A stretch of 64,000 nt of DNA. Source: PALSA-911 sp963743035 (GTDB lineage: Bacteria; Pseudomonadota; Alphaproteobacteria; Acetobacterales; Acetobacteraceae). The position numbers were made by a program, and so were the translations under genes. The first letter of the stretch is position 1, and each line of letters begins with the position of its first letter. The notes beneath the pieces are model-generated. The model was given only the letters and a program-made list of their open reading frames with translations, was not told the DNA's origin and searched no databases. The stretch lies in assembly GCA_963743035.1 (NCBI GenBank), contig CAVUOB010000018.1, forward strand, positions 434,001 to 498,000, given 5' to 3'. Below are positions 1-8,656 of the stretch, one piece after another.

Positions 1-333
1 AACGCCAAGCAGCAGCGCCAGCAGGAACACGCCGCGCCGGCGGCCGGCGAACAGGCAGCCAAGGCAAGCAATGGCCAGCAACAGGAAGCAGAGATCGACG
101 CGCCAGCGCTCCGCGACGGGATATCGGCCGTAGATGAACAGCGGAAAGCGCGCCTTGACGAACGCCCAGCAGGCGCCGTCCGGCGCGCAGGCGCGCCGGC
201 TCACCGCGTCCCAGGTGGCGTCCAGCAACGCCCAGCGCAGGAAGTGCGGCACGATAAAGGCGAACAACGCGATCATCGCCAGGCTGAGCACGGCATTTGC
301 CGGTGTGCCGAACAGCGCGCGCAGCAGTTTCAT
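1..333 (-). CDS. aapM: General L-amino-acid ABC transporter permease AapM (partial, C-terminus outside window)
   Basis: Inner-membrane permease of the Aap general L-amino-acid importer. Only the first 111 codons are present; the gene runs off the left edge. The visible N-terminus starts MKLLRALFGTP, has a hydrophobic segment at about residues 14-33, then a periplasmic stretch with RACAPDGACWAFVKARF and YGRYPVAERWRVD, which is the signature of AapM-type rather than simple HisM permeases, followed by a second hydrophobic segment. It starts one base after the aapQ stop, so the two are co-transcribed and probably translationally coupled. The ATPase gene aapP would be expected beyond base 1. Confidence 0.88.
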   Translation of the reverse strand, partial: MKLLRALFGTPANAVLSLAMIALFAFIVPHFLRWALLDATWDAVSRRACAPDGACWAFVKARFPLFIYGRYPVAERWRVDLCFLLLAIACLGCLFAGRRRGVFLLALLLGV

Positions 334-334
334 G

Positions 335-1486
335 TCAGCGGCCCTGCAAGGCGAGTTTGCGATTCCAGCGGTTCATCGCCGCCGAGGTCAGCAGGTTGAT
401 CGCCAGGAACAGCCCGAGCAGCAGGAACATCACCTCCACCGCCCGTCCCGACTGGTTCAGCACGGTGCGCCCGAAGATCTGCAGCACGTCCGGATAGGCG
501 ATGGCCGCGCCGAGCGTCGTCGATTTGATGATGTTCAGGTACTGGCTGGTCAGCGGCGGGATCAGCGTGCGCAGCGCCTGCGGCAGGATCACCAGGAACA
601 TCACCTGCCAGCGTGTCAGCCCGACGCTCAGCGCCGCTTCGGTCTGGCCGTGCGGCAGGCCGAGGATGGAGGCGCGGATGATCTCGGAGATGAAGGCCGA
701 GGTGTAGATCGAGATGCCGAGCCAGAGCGCCAGCAATTCCGGCGGCAGCCGCAGGCCGCCGACATAGTTGAAGCCCTTCAGCTCCGGCTTCAGCCAATCG
801 GCCGTCATGCCGGCCGCCACCAGCCAGGCCAGCAGCAACAGCGGTGGCAGCACCAGGCCGGCGATGTGCCCGGGCCGGCGGCAGATCCAGCCCAGGATCG
901 TCAGCCCCAGCGTCAGCGCCCCCAGCAGCCACAGGATCGGGCTCAGCGTCGCCTCCGGCACCAGCAGGCCGCGCACGTTCAGGAAGACGCCGGCCCCGAG
1001 CACGATGCTCTGGCGCGGCGGGGGCAGGGATTGCAGCACCACGAAATAGATGAAGATGATCTGCACGAGCTGCGGCGTGTTGCGCACGATTTCCATGACC
1101 ACGCGCGAGGTGCCCGCCGCCAGCGGATTGCCCGACAGGCGCATCAACGCCAGCAGCAGCCCCAGCGCGGATGCGAGCGCGATCGACAGCACCGCGGCCA
1201 GCAGCGAATTGCCGAAGGTCACGATCAGCGCCCAGCCATAGGTGTCGCTGACGTCCCAGCTCAGCAGATGGAACGGAATGTCGAAACCGGCCGGATGCAG
1301 CAGGAAATCGAAGCCGAAGCTGATGCTGCGCCTTGCCATGTTGCCGGCGGCGTTGTTGCCGACCCACAGCACGAAGGCGACGAAGCCGGCCACCGCCAGA
1401 GCCTGCCACAGCAGCGCCTTCACCGACCCCAGCCGCAACCGGGGCGGGGGAGGCGGGCGATATCCTACCGCGGCAGGCTCCGTCAC
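335..1486 (-). CDS. aapQ: General L-amino-acid ABC transporter permease AapQ
   Basis: Second permease of the Aap importer, 383 aa, the normal length for AapQ (HisQ-type permeases without the insertion are about 230 aa). Hydrophobic segments are spread along the protein. The EAA-like loop of binding-protein-dependent permeases is near the C-terminus (EAALSVGLTRWQVMFLVILP, then ALRTLIPPLTSQYLNIIKST). The N-terminal AapQ motif SFGFDFLLHPAGFDIP is present. It sits between aapJ and aapM in the usual J-Q-M order. The partner for transport is the periplasmic protein encoded just upstream. Confidence 0.92.
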   Translation of the reverse strand: MTEPAAVGYRPPPPPRLRLGSVKALLWQALAVAGFVAFVLWVGNNAAGNMARRSISFGFDFLLHPAGFDIPFHLLSWDVSDTYGWALIVTFGNSLLAAVLSIALASALGLLLALMRLSGNPLAAGTSRVVMEIVRNTPQLVQIIFIYFVVLQSLPPPRQSIVLGAGVFLNVRGLLVPEATLSPILWLLGALTLGLTILGWICRRPGHIAGLVLPPLLLLAWLVAAGMTADWLKPELKGFNYVGGLRLPPELLALWLGISIYTSAFISEIIRASILGLPHGQTEAALSVGLTRWQVMFLVILPQALRTLIPPLTSQYLNIIKSTTLGAAIAYPDVLQIFGRTVLNQSGRAVEVMFLLLGLFLAINLLTSAAMNRWNRKLALQGR

Positions 1487-1523
1487 GATATCAGAGCGGG
1501 CACGATGTCCGCGCAGCAGCGGA

Positions 1524-2648
1524 TCAGCGGAACGGCAGGGCGTATTGCAGGCCGCCCTTGGACCACAGGTTATTCAGCCCGCGCGGCAGGGCGAGCGCCT
1601 GGGGTCCGAAGAACTGGTCATAGATTTCGCCGTAATTGCCCACGGTCTTGACCGCCCGGAGCATCCACTCGTCGTCCAGCCCCATCTTCTTGCCGAACTC
1701 GCCTTCCACGCCCAGCAGGCGGCGCACGAAGGGATCGGTGCTGGTCTTCTTCATCTCGTCGGCGTTCGCCTTGGTCACGCCGATCTCCTCGGCGGTCAGC
1801 AGGCCCTCATGGACCCAGAACAGGATCTTCGCCCATTGCGTATCGCCGGTGCGGGCGTGGATGCCGAGCGGCTCCTTGCTGATGACGCCCTCCAGCACCA
1901 CCCAGTCCGCCGGGTTCTTCAAGGTCGAGCGCATGCCGGCCAGGCTGCCGGTGTCGTCGGTGTAGCCGTCGCAGCGCCCGGTCTCCATGGCGGCGACCGC
2001 CTCATCGGCCTTGTCGAACAGCAGCGTGCCGATCTTGGTGCCGTTCGACTTGGCGAAGTCGGCGATGTTGAGCTCCAGCGTCGCGCCGGTCAGCGTGCAG
2101 ATGGTCGCCCCGTTCAGCTCCGTGATCTTCGACACGCCGAGCTTCTTGCTGACCAGGAAGCCCTCGCCGGCATAGAAATTCACCGCGATCTCATCGAGGC
2201 CGAGCTGCACCGAGCGGGTGAAGGTCAGCGTGCTGTCGCGGATCAGCACGTCGATTTCGCCCGATTGCAGCACGGTGAAGCGGGCCGGGGTGGTGGTCGG
2301 CACGAACCGGACCTTCTCCCCGTCGCCCAGCACGGCGGCAGCGATGGCGCGGCAATAGCTGATATCCAGGCCCTGCCAGCGCCCGGTATTGTCCTGAGAG
2401 GCGAAGCCGGGCACGCCGACATCGATGCCGCAATTCAACTGGCCGCGCTTCTTGATGGCCTCGACGGTCGGTCCGGGCCAGGTGGGACCGGTGGCCGACG
2501 TTCCCTGGGCGCGGGCCTCGCCACCCGGCCATGGGCCGCCCAGTGCCAGCATGGCCGCGACGGCAAAGGCTGCGAGGCCGAGCGGGCGCGCCGAACGTTT
2601 TTTTGCCGTCGGAAATTCTGTCAACTTTTGTTCCCCTGATTGCGCCAT
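1524..2648 (-). CDS. aapJ: General L-amino-acid-binding periplasmic protein AapJ
   Basis: Periplasmic solute-binding subunit of the Aap transporter, 374 aa with the start chosen here. The in-frame ORF opens at 2708, but the start at 2648 (MAQSGEQKL) has a GGGAG ribosome site about 8 bases upstream. A signal peptide follows a basic stretch (residues about 15-45, ending GGEARA). The mature part has the family-3 solute-binding features: LNCGIDVGVPGFA near its N-terminus, the catalytic-site-free SBP_bac_3 fold, and the YTDDTGSLAGMRS motif typical of AapJ. First gene of the aapJQM operon; the 185-bp gap to the divergent aldehyde dehydrogenase must hold both promoters. Confidence 0.93.
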   Translation of the reverse strand: MAQSGEQKLTEFPTAKKRSARPLGLAAFAVAAMLALGGPWPGGEARAQGTSATGPTWPGPTVEAIKKRGQLNCGIDVGVPGFASQDNTGRWQGLDISYCRAIAAAVLGDGEKVRFVPTTTPARFTVLQSGEIDVLIRDSTLTFTRSVQLGLDEIAVNFYAGEGFLVSKKLGVSKITELNGATICTLTGATLELNIADFAKSNGTKIGTLLFDKADEAVAAMETGRCDGYTDDTGSLAGMRSTLKNPADWVVLEGVISKEPLGIHARTGDTQWAKILFWVHEGLLTAEEIGVTKANADEMKKTSTDPFVRRLLGVEGEFGKKMGLDDEWMLRAVKTVGNYGEIYDQFFGPQALALPRGLNNLWSKGGLQYALPFR

Positions 2649-2833
2649 CGAAGCGGCTCCCTGATTTTTAACGTAACGGAGGCTGGCCGAACTGGCGGAC
2701 CGGCGCAAGCATTGTTGTGCGCGTGCGAAGGCCCGTCATCCGGCCGGGGTGGCCTTTCGCTATGTCCGCCACTACATATCGCTGGGTCTCGGGGCCACGC
2801 GCCTCGGCGGCCGAAACAACACCGAGGAAATTC

Positions 2834-4270
2834 ATGTCATATCCTGATGTGCTGCTGCTCATCGATGGCGTCTGGACGAAGTCCGCCGCCGGGCGGTCGC
2901 TGACCGTGATGAACCCCGCGACCGGGGAGGCGATCGGCACCGTCGCCCATGCCGGGCGGGAGGATCTGGACCGTGCGCTGGAAGCCGCCGAGAAGGGCTT
3001 TCGCACCTGGAAGAAGATCTCCGCCTATGACCGCTCGAAGATCATGCGCAAGGCCGCCGACCTGCTGCGGGAGCGTGCGGACAGGATCGCGCCGCTGCTG
3101 ACGCAGGAGCAGGGCAAGCCGCTGGCCGAAGCCAAGGGCGAGACCCTGGCCGGCGCCGACGTGATCGACTGGTTCGCCGAGGAAGCCCGCCGCGCCTATG
3201 GCCGGGTGGTCCCCGCCAGGGCCGAGGGCGTCTATCAGCTGGTGATCAAGGAGCCGGTGGGCCCCGTCGCCGCCTTCACCCCGTGGAACTTCCCGATCAA
3301 CCAGGTCGTGCGCAAGCTCTCGGCCGCCCTGGCCGCCGGCTGCTCGATCATCGTCAAGGCGCCGGAAGAAACCCCGGCCTCTCCGGCGGAACTGATCCGC
3401 TGCTTCGTCGATGCCGGCGTGCCCGCCGGTGTGGTCGGGCTGGTCTATGGCGTGCCGGCGGAGATCAGCGAGTACCTGATCCCGCATGCCATCATCAAGA
3501 AGATGTCCTTCACTGGCTCCACCGCCATCGGCAAGCATCTGGCCGCCATCGCCGGCGCGCATATGAAGCGGGCGACGATGGAACTGGGCGGCCACGCCCC
3601 GGCCATCGTCTTCGATGACGCCGATGTGGACGTCGCCTCGCGCCTGCTGGTCGGCGCCAAGTTCCGCAACGCCGGCCAGGTCTGCGTGTCGCCGACCCGC
3701 TTCCTGATCCAGGAGCGGGTCTACGACCAGTTCGTGGAAAAATTTGTCGCCGGCGCCAAGGCGAACAAGGTCGGCAACGGCCTGGAGGCGGGCGTCACGA
3801 TGGGCCCGCTCGCCAATCCGCGCCGCATCGCGGCGATGGAAACGCTGGTCGCCGACGCCGTGCGCCACGGCGCCACGGTCCGCACCGGTGGCAACCGCAT
3901 CGGCAACACCGGCAATTTCTACGAACCCACGGTGCTGACCGACGTGCCGCTGGACGCGCGGGTGCAGAACGAGGAGCCGTTCGGCCCGCTCGCCATCATC
4001 TCCCCCTTCGGCGGCTTCGACGAGGTGGTGGCGGAGGCTAACCGGCTGCCCTACGGCCTCGCCTCCTATGCCTTCACCCGTTCGGCCAAGACCGCCAACG
4101 CGGTGGCGTCGCAGGTCGAGGCCGGCATGATGACGCTGAACCACATGGGCCTGGCGCTGCCGGAAGTGCCGTTCGGCGGCATCAAGGATTCCGGCTATGG
4201 CTCGGAAGGCGGCTCGGAAGCGATCGAGGCCTACCTGAACACCAAGTTCGTGTCCCAGGCCGGGCTCTGA
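2834..4270 (+). CDS. NAD(P)-dependent aldehyde dehydrogenase, succinate-semialdehyde dehydrogenase type
   Basis: Oxidises an aldehyde to the acid with NAD(P). 478 aa, usual for the family. The start at 2834 (MSYPDVLLL) has GAGGA 6 bases upstream; the in-frame extension to 2717 lacks family similarity. Visible motifs: FTPWNFPINQ (cofactor-site loop), FTGSTAIGKHL (Rossmann), MELGGHAP with general-base Glu250, NAGQVCVSPTRF with catalytic Cys284, and EEPFGPLA. Closest in feel to GabD-like succinate-semialdehyde dehydrogenases, but the real substrate cannot be fixed from sequence. It is divergent from the amino-acid importer, which would fit amino-acid catabolism (inference). Confidence 0.85.
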   Translation: MSYPDVLLLIDGVWTKSAAGRSLTVMNPATGEAIGTVAHAGREDLDRALEAAEKGFRTWKKISAYDRSKIMRKAADLLRERADRIAPLLTQEQGKPLAEAKGETLAGADVIDWFAEEARRAYGRVVPARAEGVYQLVIKEPVGPVAAFTPWNFPINQVVRKLSAALAAGCSIIVKAPEETPASPAELIRCFVDAGVPAGVVGLVYGVPAEISEYLIPHAIIKKMSFTGSTAIGKHLAAIAGAHMKRATMELGGHAPAIVFDDADVDVASRLLVGAKFRNAGQVCVSPTRFLIQERVYDQFVEKFVAGAKANKVGNGLEAGVTMGPLANPRRIAAMETLVADAVRHGATVRTGGNRIGNTGNFYEPTVLTDVPLDARVQNEEPFGPLAIISPFGGFDEVVAEANRLPYGLASYAFTRSAKTANAVASQVEAGMMTLNHMGLALPEVPFGGIKDSGYGSEGGSEAIEAYLNTKFVSQAGL

Positions 4271-4286
4271 ACGCCGGGCTCTGAAC
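4259..4286. repeat. Tandem 14-bp duplication over a stop codon
   Basis: GCCGGGCTCTGAAC occurs twice in direct tandem (4259-4272 and 4273-4286). The first copy contains the stop codon of the aldehyde dehydrogenase, so the second copy lies in the 23-bp gap before the convergent nagA end. Confidence 0.9.
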
Positions 4287-4293
4287 GACTGAC

Positions 4294-5472
4294 TCAGCGG
4301 AGGGCCGGGCGCACGGTCCGGCCCTCCGCCCAGACCTGGACCGGGCGCAATTCCGCATCCAGCGCCACCAGGTCCGCCGCGCGGCCGGCACCGATATGGC
4401 CGATCCTGTCGCCAAGGCCGAGGCAACCCGCCGGCGTCGACGTCGCCATCCGCAAGGCGTCCTCCAGCCCGCAGCCGAGCATCCGCACCGCGTTGCGCAC
4501 GGCCTCCGCCATGGTCAGATGCGCGCCGGCCAAAGTGCCGGCTTCATCGGTCAGCTTTCCGTCCACCAGCCGGATCCGCCTGCCGTCGAAGCTGAACTCG
4601 CCCATCTCGGCGCCCACACTCGGCATCGCGTCGGAGACCAGGAACAGCCGCTCCGGTCCCATCGCGGTCAATGCCAGCCGCGCGGCTGCCGGATGCACGT
4701 GCAGCCCGTCCAGGATGATCCCGGCTATGGCCCGCCGGTCCGTCAGCGCCGCACCGACGGCGCCCGGCTCGCGCACCGTCAGCTGCGACATCGCGTTGAA
4801 CAGATGGGTGAACCCGGCCAGCCCCTCGTCCAGGGCGGTCCGTAGCTGTTCGAAACTGGCCGCCGTGTGTCCGGCGAACACGATCCGCCCCGCCTCCGTC
4901 AGCCGCGCGACGGCGCCCGCCGGCACCCGCTCCGGCGCCAGGGTGATCAGCAGCCGGCCGGGGAAATCCCCGCACAGCAGTTCCAGATCGGCCTCGGTCA
5001 TGCTGGCGATCGAGGCGGCCGGATGGATGCCGCGGCGCTCGGGGTTCAGGAACGGGCCTTCCAGGTGCAGTCCGACGATCCCCGCGGTTCCCTGGCGCAG
5101 CGCTGCAGCGACAACGCCGATGGCCGTTCGCAGTTGTTCGCGCGAGCCGCTGATCACGGTCGGCAGGATCGCCGTCGTTCCCGCATGAAGGTGCGGGCCC
5201 AGGATGCGCACCAGCCCGGCTGCGTCCATCGCGTCATTGAACAACACCCCGCCGCCGCCATTCACCTGCAGGTCAACGAACCCGGGCGACAGGACCGTGC
5301 CTGCGGGGAGGCGCAGCACCGGCATGCCGGGAAGCGGCCTGTCCTCGATCCCGGCGATGGCTTTGCCTGCGATCACAACGGCCCGGTCCGTCAGCATCGC
5401 CGTTCCGGTAAATACCAGCGGCGCCAAAATTGCGTGATCGCCCGCTTGGCTCATCACCCCCTGGCTCATCAC
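4294..5472 (-). CDS. nagA: N-acetylglucosamine-6-phosphate deacetylase NagA
   Basis: Removes acetate from GlcNAc-6-phosphate during amino-sugar and cell-wall recycling. 392 aa, family-typical. Metal and active-site motifs are in order: VDLQVNGGGGVLFND, HLEGPFLNPERRGIH (Glu ligand), FAGHTAASFEQL and THLFNAMSQL (His ligands) and the catalytic Asp in LFLVSDAMPSVG. The start is uncertain: the protein opens MMSQGVMSQAG, and the third Met (5454) is just behind a GGGGG stretch, so a slightly shorter form is possible. No nagB, glmS or PTS genes are adjacent; the neighbours are a convergent dehydrogenase and divergent HU. Confidence 0.9.
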   Translation of the reverse strand: MMSQGVMSQAGDHAILAPLVFTGTAMLTDRAVVIAGKAIAGIEDRPLPGMPVLRLPAGTVLSPGFVDLQVNGGGGVLFNDAMDAAGLVRILGPHLHAGTTAILPTVISGSREQLRTAIGVVAAALRQGTAGIVGLHLEGPFLNPERRGIHPAASIASMTEADLELLCGDFPGRLLITLAPERVPAGAVARLTEAGRIVFAGHTAASFEQLRTALDEGLAGFTHLFNAMSQLTVREPGAVGAALTDRRAIAGIILDGLHVHPAAARLALTAMGPERLFLVSDAMPSVGAEMGEFSFDGRRIRLVDGKLTDEAGTLAGAHLTMAEAVRNAVRMLGCGLEDALRMATSTPAGCLGLGDRIGHIGAGRAADLVALDAELRPVQVWAEGRTVRPALR

Positions 5473-5709
5473 AGGTGCCGTCCCGGACTGCCGGGTTTCC
5501 GCGCATGCCCGATTCTCTTCATATTCAGCCCCACGAATCGCCGTCTTGCAAAAAATACAGACCTATTGTCCGAATCCACGGGCACTGGATAAAAGCCGCG
5601 CTACGACGCGGCAATTCGCGATGCACGACGCATGCTCTGCTGTGGTGCAGCATGAACGGTCCCACCGTCGGGCGGCTGCGCTATCTACTCCAACAAACGG
5701 GAACCAGAC

Positions 5710-5979
5710 ATGTCAAAGGCTTTCATCGCTAAGGTCATCCAGGAATCCGCCGAACTGACCGGCGCGGGCGCGAATCGCGCCGCGACCGATCTGATGGCGG
5801 CGATCGTCAAGGAACTGAAGAAGACCGGCCGCTTCACCCTGCCGAGCTTCGGCACCTTCATCGTGCGCAAGACCAAGGCGCGCAAAGGCCTCAATCCGCG
5901 CACCGGCGAAGCCATCAAGGTCAAGGCCGGCAAGACCGTCCGCTTCAAGGCCTCGCCGACGCTCAAGAAGGCGGTCTGA
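5710..5979 (+). CDS. HU-family nucleoid DNA-binding protein
   Basis: Small basic histone-like protein, 89 aa, the standard HU length. It has the HU/IHF fold signature: N-terminal helices (MSKAFIAKVIQESAELTG), then GRFTLPSFGTFIVRKTKARKG and LNPRTGEAIKVKAGKTVRF; the conserved NPRTGE arm motif that inserts into the minor groove is intact. Monocistronic, with a 237-bp upstream gap from nagA and a hairpin after the stop. HU rather than IHF is preferred from the arm sequence, but the distinction is not absolute. Confidence 0.93.
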   Translation: MSKAFIAKVIQESAELTGAGANRAATDLMAAIVKELKKTGRFTLPSFGTFIVRKTKARKGLNPRTGEAIKVKAGKTVRFKASPTLKKAV

Positions 5980-5987
5980 ACCGCGCC

Positions 5988-6014
5988 GATCCGGGGGATC
6001 TCCTCCCCCGGATC
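5988..6014. terminator. Hairpin between convergent HU and parE
   Basis: GATCCGGGGG (5988-5997) pairs perfectly with CCCCCGGATC (6005-6014) around a 7-base loop. It lies between two convergent stops, so it probably ends transcription in both directions, although there is no U-tract. Confidence 0.6.
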
Positions 6015-6022
6015 CTCTGCCC

Positions 6023-8011
6023 TCAAACGTCGAGTTCCTCGACGCTGCGGGCGTGTTCCTGGATGAACTGGAAGCGCAATTCCGGCTTCCGCCCCATCAG
6101 GCTCTCCACCATCTTGTCCGTCTGCGCCCGGTCTTCCGCCAGCGCGACCACTTTCAGCAGCGTCCGCTTCTTCGGGTCCATGGTGGTTTCCTTCAGCGCG
6201 GACGGCGGCATTTCGCCCAGGCCCTTGAAGCGGCTGACTTCCACTTTCGATCCCGCCTTGAAGACGGATTTCGTCAACCGCTCGCGGTCGGCGTCGTTCA
6301 TCGCATAGACCGATTTCGCCCCCTGGGTCAGCCGGTACAGCGGAGGCTGCGCCAGGTACAGATGCCCGTGGCGGATCAGATCCTTCAGCTCGCGATAGAA
6401 GAACGTCATCAGCAGCGAGGCGATATGCGCCCCGTCCACGTCGGCGTCGGTCATGATGATCACCCGGCCGTAGCGCAGCTTGGCGCGGTCGAAGCGCTCG
6501 CCGACGCCGCAGCCCAGCGCCTCGACCAGATCCTTCAACTCCTGGTTCTGCCGCAGCTTGTCGGCGGACGCGCTGGCGACGTTCAGGATCTTGCCGCGCA
6601 AAGGCAGCACCGCCTGGGTTTCCCGGTTGCGCGCCTGCTTGGCGGACCCGCCCGCGCTGTCGCCCTCCACCAGGAAGATCTCCGTCTCCGCCGCCGTCTC
6701 GCGCGAGCAATCCGCCAGCTTGCCGGGCAGCCGCAGCCGGCGCGTGGCGGATTTGCGCGGCGTGTCCTTGCTCTCCTTGCGCCGCAGCCGCTCCTCGGCC
6801 CGCTCGATCACGAAGGCCAGCAGGTTGTCGGCCTGGGTGGGATCGCCGGCCAGCCAATGGTCGAAGCGGTCGCGGAGCGCGGTTTCCACCAGCTTCGCCG
6901 CCTCGTTGCTGGTCAGCTTTTCCTTGGTCTGGCCCTGGAACTGCGGATCGCGGATGAACACCGACAGCTTGGCCGCCATCGGCGCCAGCAGGTCCTCGGC
7001 GACGACCTGCTGCGCCCGCTTGTTGCCGCGCTGCTCGCCCCAGGCGCGCAGGCCCTTCACCAGCGCGGCGCGCCAGCCGGCCTCATGCGTGCCGCCGAGC
7101 GGCGTCGGCACCGTGTTGCAGTAGGAGTGCAGGAACCCCTCGCTGTCCTCCAGCCACGACGCCGCCCATTCCAGCCGGCCGGTCGGGTCCCCGTTCGGCG
7201 CGGCGGGCAGGTCCGCCTCTCCGGCCCACAGCGAGGGCAGGGCGCGCGCTGCGCCGTTGATGTCCGCTTCCAGGCTGTCGCGCAGCCCGCCGGGAAAATG
7301 CAGCACGGCCTCGGCCGGGGTCTCGTCCTTGCCCGGCTTCAGCAGCGATGGATCGCAGTTCCAGCGGATCTCCACCCCCCGGTACAGATACGCCTTGGAC
7401 CGGCACAGCCGGTATAGCCGCGCCGGGCTGAACGCCAGGTCGGGGAAGATCTGCCGGTCCGGCCTGAACCGGATGGAGGTGCCGCGGCGGTTGTGCACGG
7501 GGCCGGCATTGACCAGCCCGGTCGTCGGCTTGCCGCGGACATAGCTCTGCTTCCAGAGCGTTTTCTCGCGCGCGACCTCCACATCCATTTGTTCCGACAG
7601 CGCATTGACCACCGAGCTGCCGACGCCGTGCAATCCGCCCGAGGTCGCATAGGCCTTGCCACCGAACTTGCCGCCCGAATGCAAGGTCGTAAGAATAACC
7701 TCCAACGCACTCATATGCTTGAATTTAGGATGTGGATCGATAGGGATCCCGCGGCCGTTGTCGCGTACGGTCAGGACATTGTCCGGCTCCAGCGACACCT
7801 CGATGAAGCTGGCATGACCGGCCACCGCCTCGTCCATGGAATTGTCCAGGATCTCGGCGGCCAGATGGTGCAGGGCGGTTTCGTCGGTGCCGCCGATATA
7901 CATGCCGGGGCGGCGGCGCACCGGCTCCAGCCCTTCCAGAACCTCAATATCCTTGGCGGAATAGGCTCCCGCTGCGTCCCGGTCCGAGTTTGGGCCGAAC
8001 AAATCGTTCAT
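6023..8011 (-). CDS. parE: DNA topoisomerase IV subunit B
   Basis: ATPase subunit of topoisomerase IV, which decatenates daughter chromosomes together with ParC. 662 aa, ParE-like (GyrB is usually about 800 aa). GHKL ATPase motifs: EILDNSMDEAVAGHA, TVRDNGRGIPIDPHP and GLHGVGSSVVNALSE. TOPRIM motifs: EIFLVEGDSAGGSAK, PLRGKILNV and IIMTDADVDGAHI, with the acidic metal-binding residues kept. The C-terminus ends with the short family tail (RFQFIQEHA). parC is not in the window. It is downstream of dps on the same strand with a palindrome in the gap, so it is probably transcribed on its own. Confidence 0.95.
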   Translation of the reverse strand: MNDLFGPNSDRDAAGAYSAKDIEVLEGLEPVRRRPGMYIGGTDETALHHLAAEILDNSMDEAVAGHASFIEVSLEPDNVLTVRDNGRGIPIDPHPKFKHMSALEVILTTLHSGGKFGGKAYATSGGLHGVGSSVVNALSEQMDVEVAREKTLWKQSYVRGKPTTGLVNAGPVHNRRGTSIRFRPDRQIFPDLAFSPARLYRLCRSKAYLYRGVEIRWNCDPSLLKPGKDETPAEAVLHFPGGLRDSLEADINGAARALPSLWAGEADLPAAPNGDPTGRLEWAASWLEDSEGFLHSYCNTVPTPLGGTHEAGWRAALVKGLRAWGEQRGNKRAQQVVAEDLLAPMAAKLSVFIRDPQFQGQTKEKLTSNEAAKLVETALRDRFDHWLAGDPTQADNLLAFVIERAEERLRRKESKDTPRKSATRRLRLPGKLADCSRETAAETEIFLVEGDSAGGSAKQARNRETQAVLPLRGKILNVASASADKLRQNQELKDLVEALGCGVGERFDRAKLRYGRVIIMTDADVDGAHIASLLMTFFYRELKDLIRHGHLYLAQPPLYRLTQGAKSVYAMNDADRERLTKSVFKAGSKVEVSRFKGLGEMPPSALKETTMDPKKRTLLKVVALAEDRAQTDKMVESLMGRKPELRFQFIQEHARSVEELDV

Positions 8012-8083
8012 GCTGTGTTCCTGCGTGGGGCAGGCACACTATCCGCCTCCTCCCGCGCCGGGCAAGACCTTGATGCCGGGCAG

Positions 8084-8111
8084 GCGACCGGCCCCTGCAG
8101 GGGCCGGTCGC
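8084..8111. terminator. Perfect 12-bp stem palindrome after dps
   Basis: GCGACCGGCCCC (8084-8095) and its complement (8100-8111) flank a TGCA loop; outer bases also pair (CGGCA with TGCCG). It lies between the dps stop and the parE start on the same strand. No U-run is seen, so termination is inferred only from hairpin strength and position. Confidence 0.5.
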
Positions 8112-8131
8112 TGCCGGGATCGCTTCGCCGA

Positions 8132-8611
8132 TCAGCCGGTATGGGCTTCCAGGAACCAGAGCGCCTTGTCCAGGCTGCGCGACACGCCGGTGAAGATATC
8201 GGCGGTGTCGGCATCCCCGGCCTCGCTCGCCTGGTCGATATTGGCCCGGACATCGTTGGCGAACTGTCCGTAGCGGTCGATCAGCGCCGCGAGATGGTCC
8301 TTGATGGCATGAATGTCCGTGGGATAGGCGTCCAGCTTGGACCCCTTTGCCACGGCCTGGGTGGTGCCGAGCGCCGTGCCGCCCAGTTGCACCGCCCGCT
8401 CCGCCATGGTGTCGACATGGCCGTCGAGCTCGGTGCGGAAGCCGTCCAGCATTTCGTGCACCGCAATGAATTGCGGTCCGCGCAGGTTCCAATGCGCCTG
8501 CTTGGTGGCCAGCGCGAGGTCGATCCCGTCCGCGACCCGCGCGTTCAGCAGTTCGATCGCCAGCGTCTTGGCGTTGGTCGGCAGGCTATTCTTCGTCTTG
8601 AGATAGCTCAT
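8132..8611 (-). CDS. dps: Dps-family ferroxidase / DNA starvation protection protein
   Basis: Forms a dodecamer that oxidises and stores iron and shields DNA. 159 aa. The ferroxidase residues keep exactly the Dps spacing: His40 (KQAHWNLRG), His52, Asp56, Asp67 and Glu71, the same 12-4-11-4 steps as in E. coli Dps. The N-terminus (MSYLKTKNSLP) is short and only weakly basic, so DNA binding through an N-terminal tail is uncertain. It follows an MFS exporter gene by 45 bp on the same strand and could share its transcript. Confidence 0.93.
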   Translation of the reverse strand: MSYLKTKNSLPTNAKTLAIELLNARVADGIDLALATKQAHWNLRGPQFIAVHEMLDGFRTELDGHVDTMAERAVQLGGTALGTTQAVAKGSKLDAYPTDIHAIKDHLAALIDRYGQFANDVRANIDQASEAGDADTADIFTGVSRSLDKALWFLEAHTG

Positions 8612-8656
8612 GGCGGCTTCCTTGCAGGGTGGTCCCGAAAACCCGTTGATGGGCGG

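Noticed and set aside
134..1651. Long plus-strand frame opposite aapQ and aapM
   Set aside because: Gln/Arg/His-rich shadow of the permease genes.
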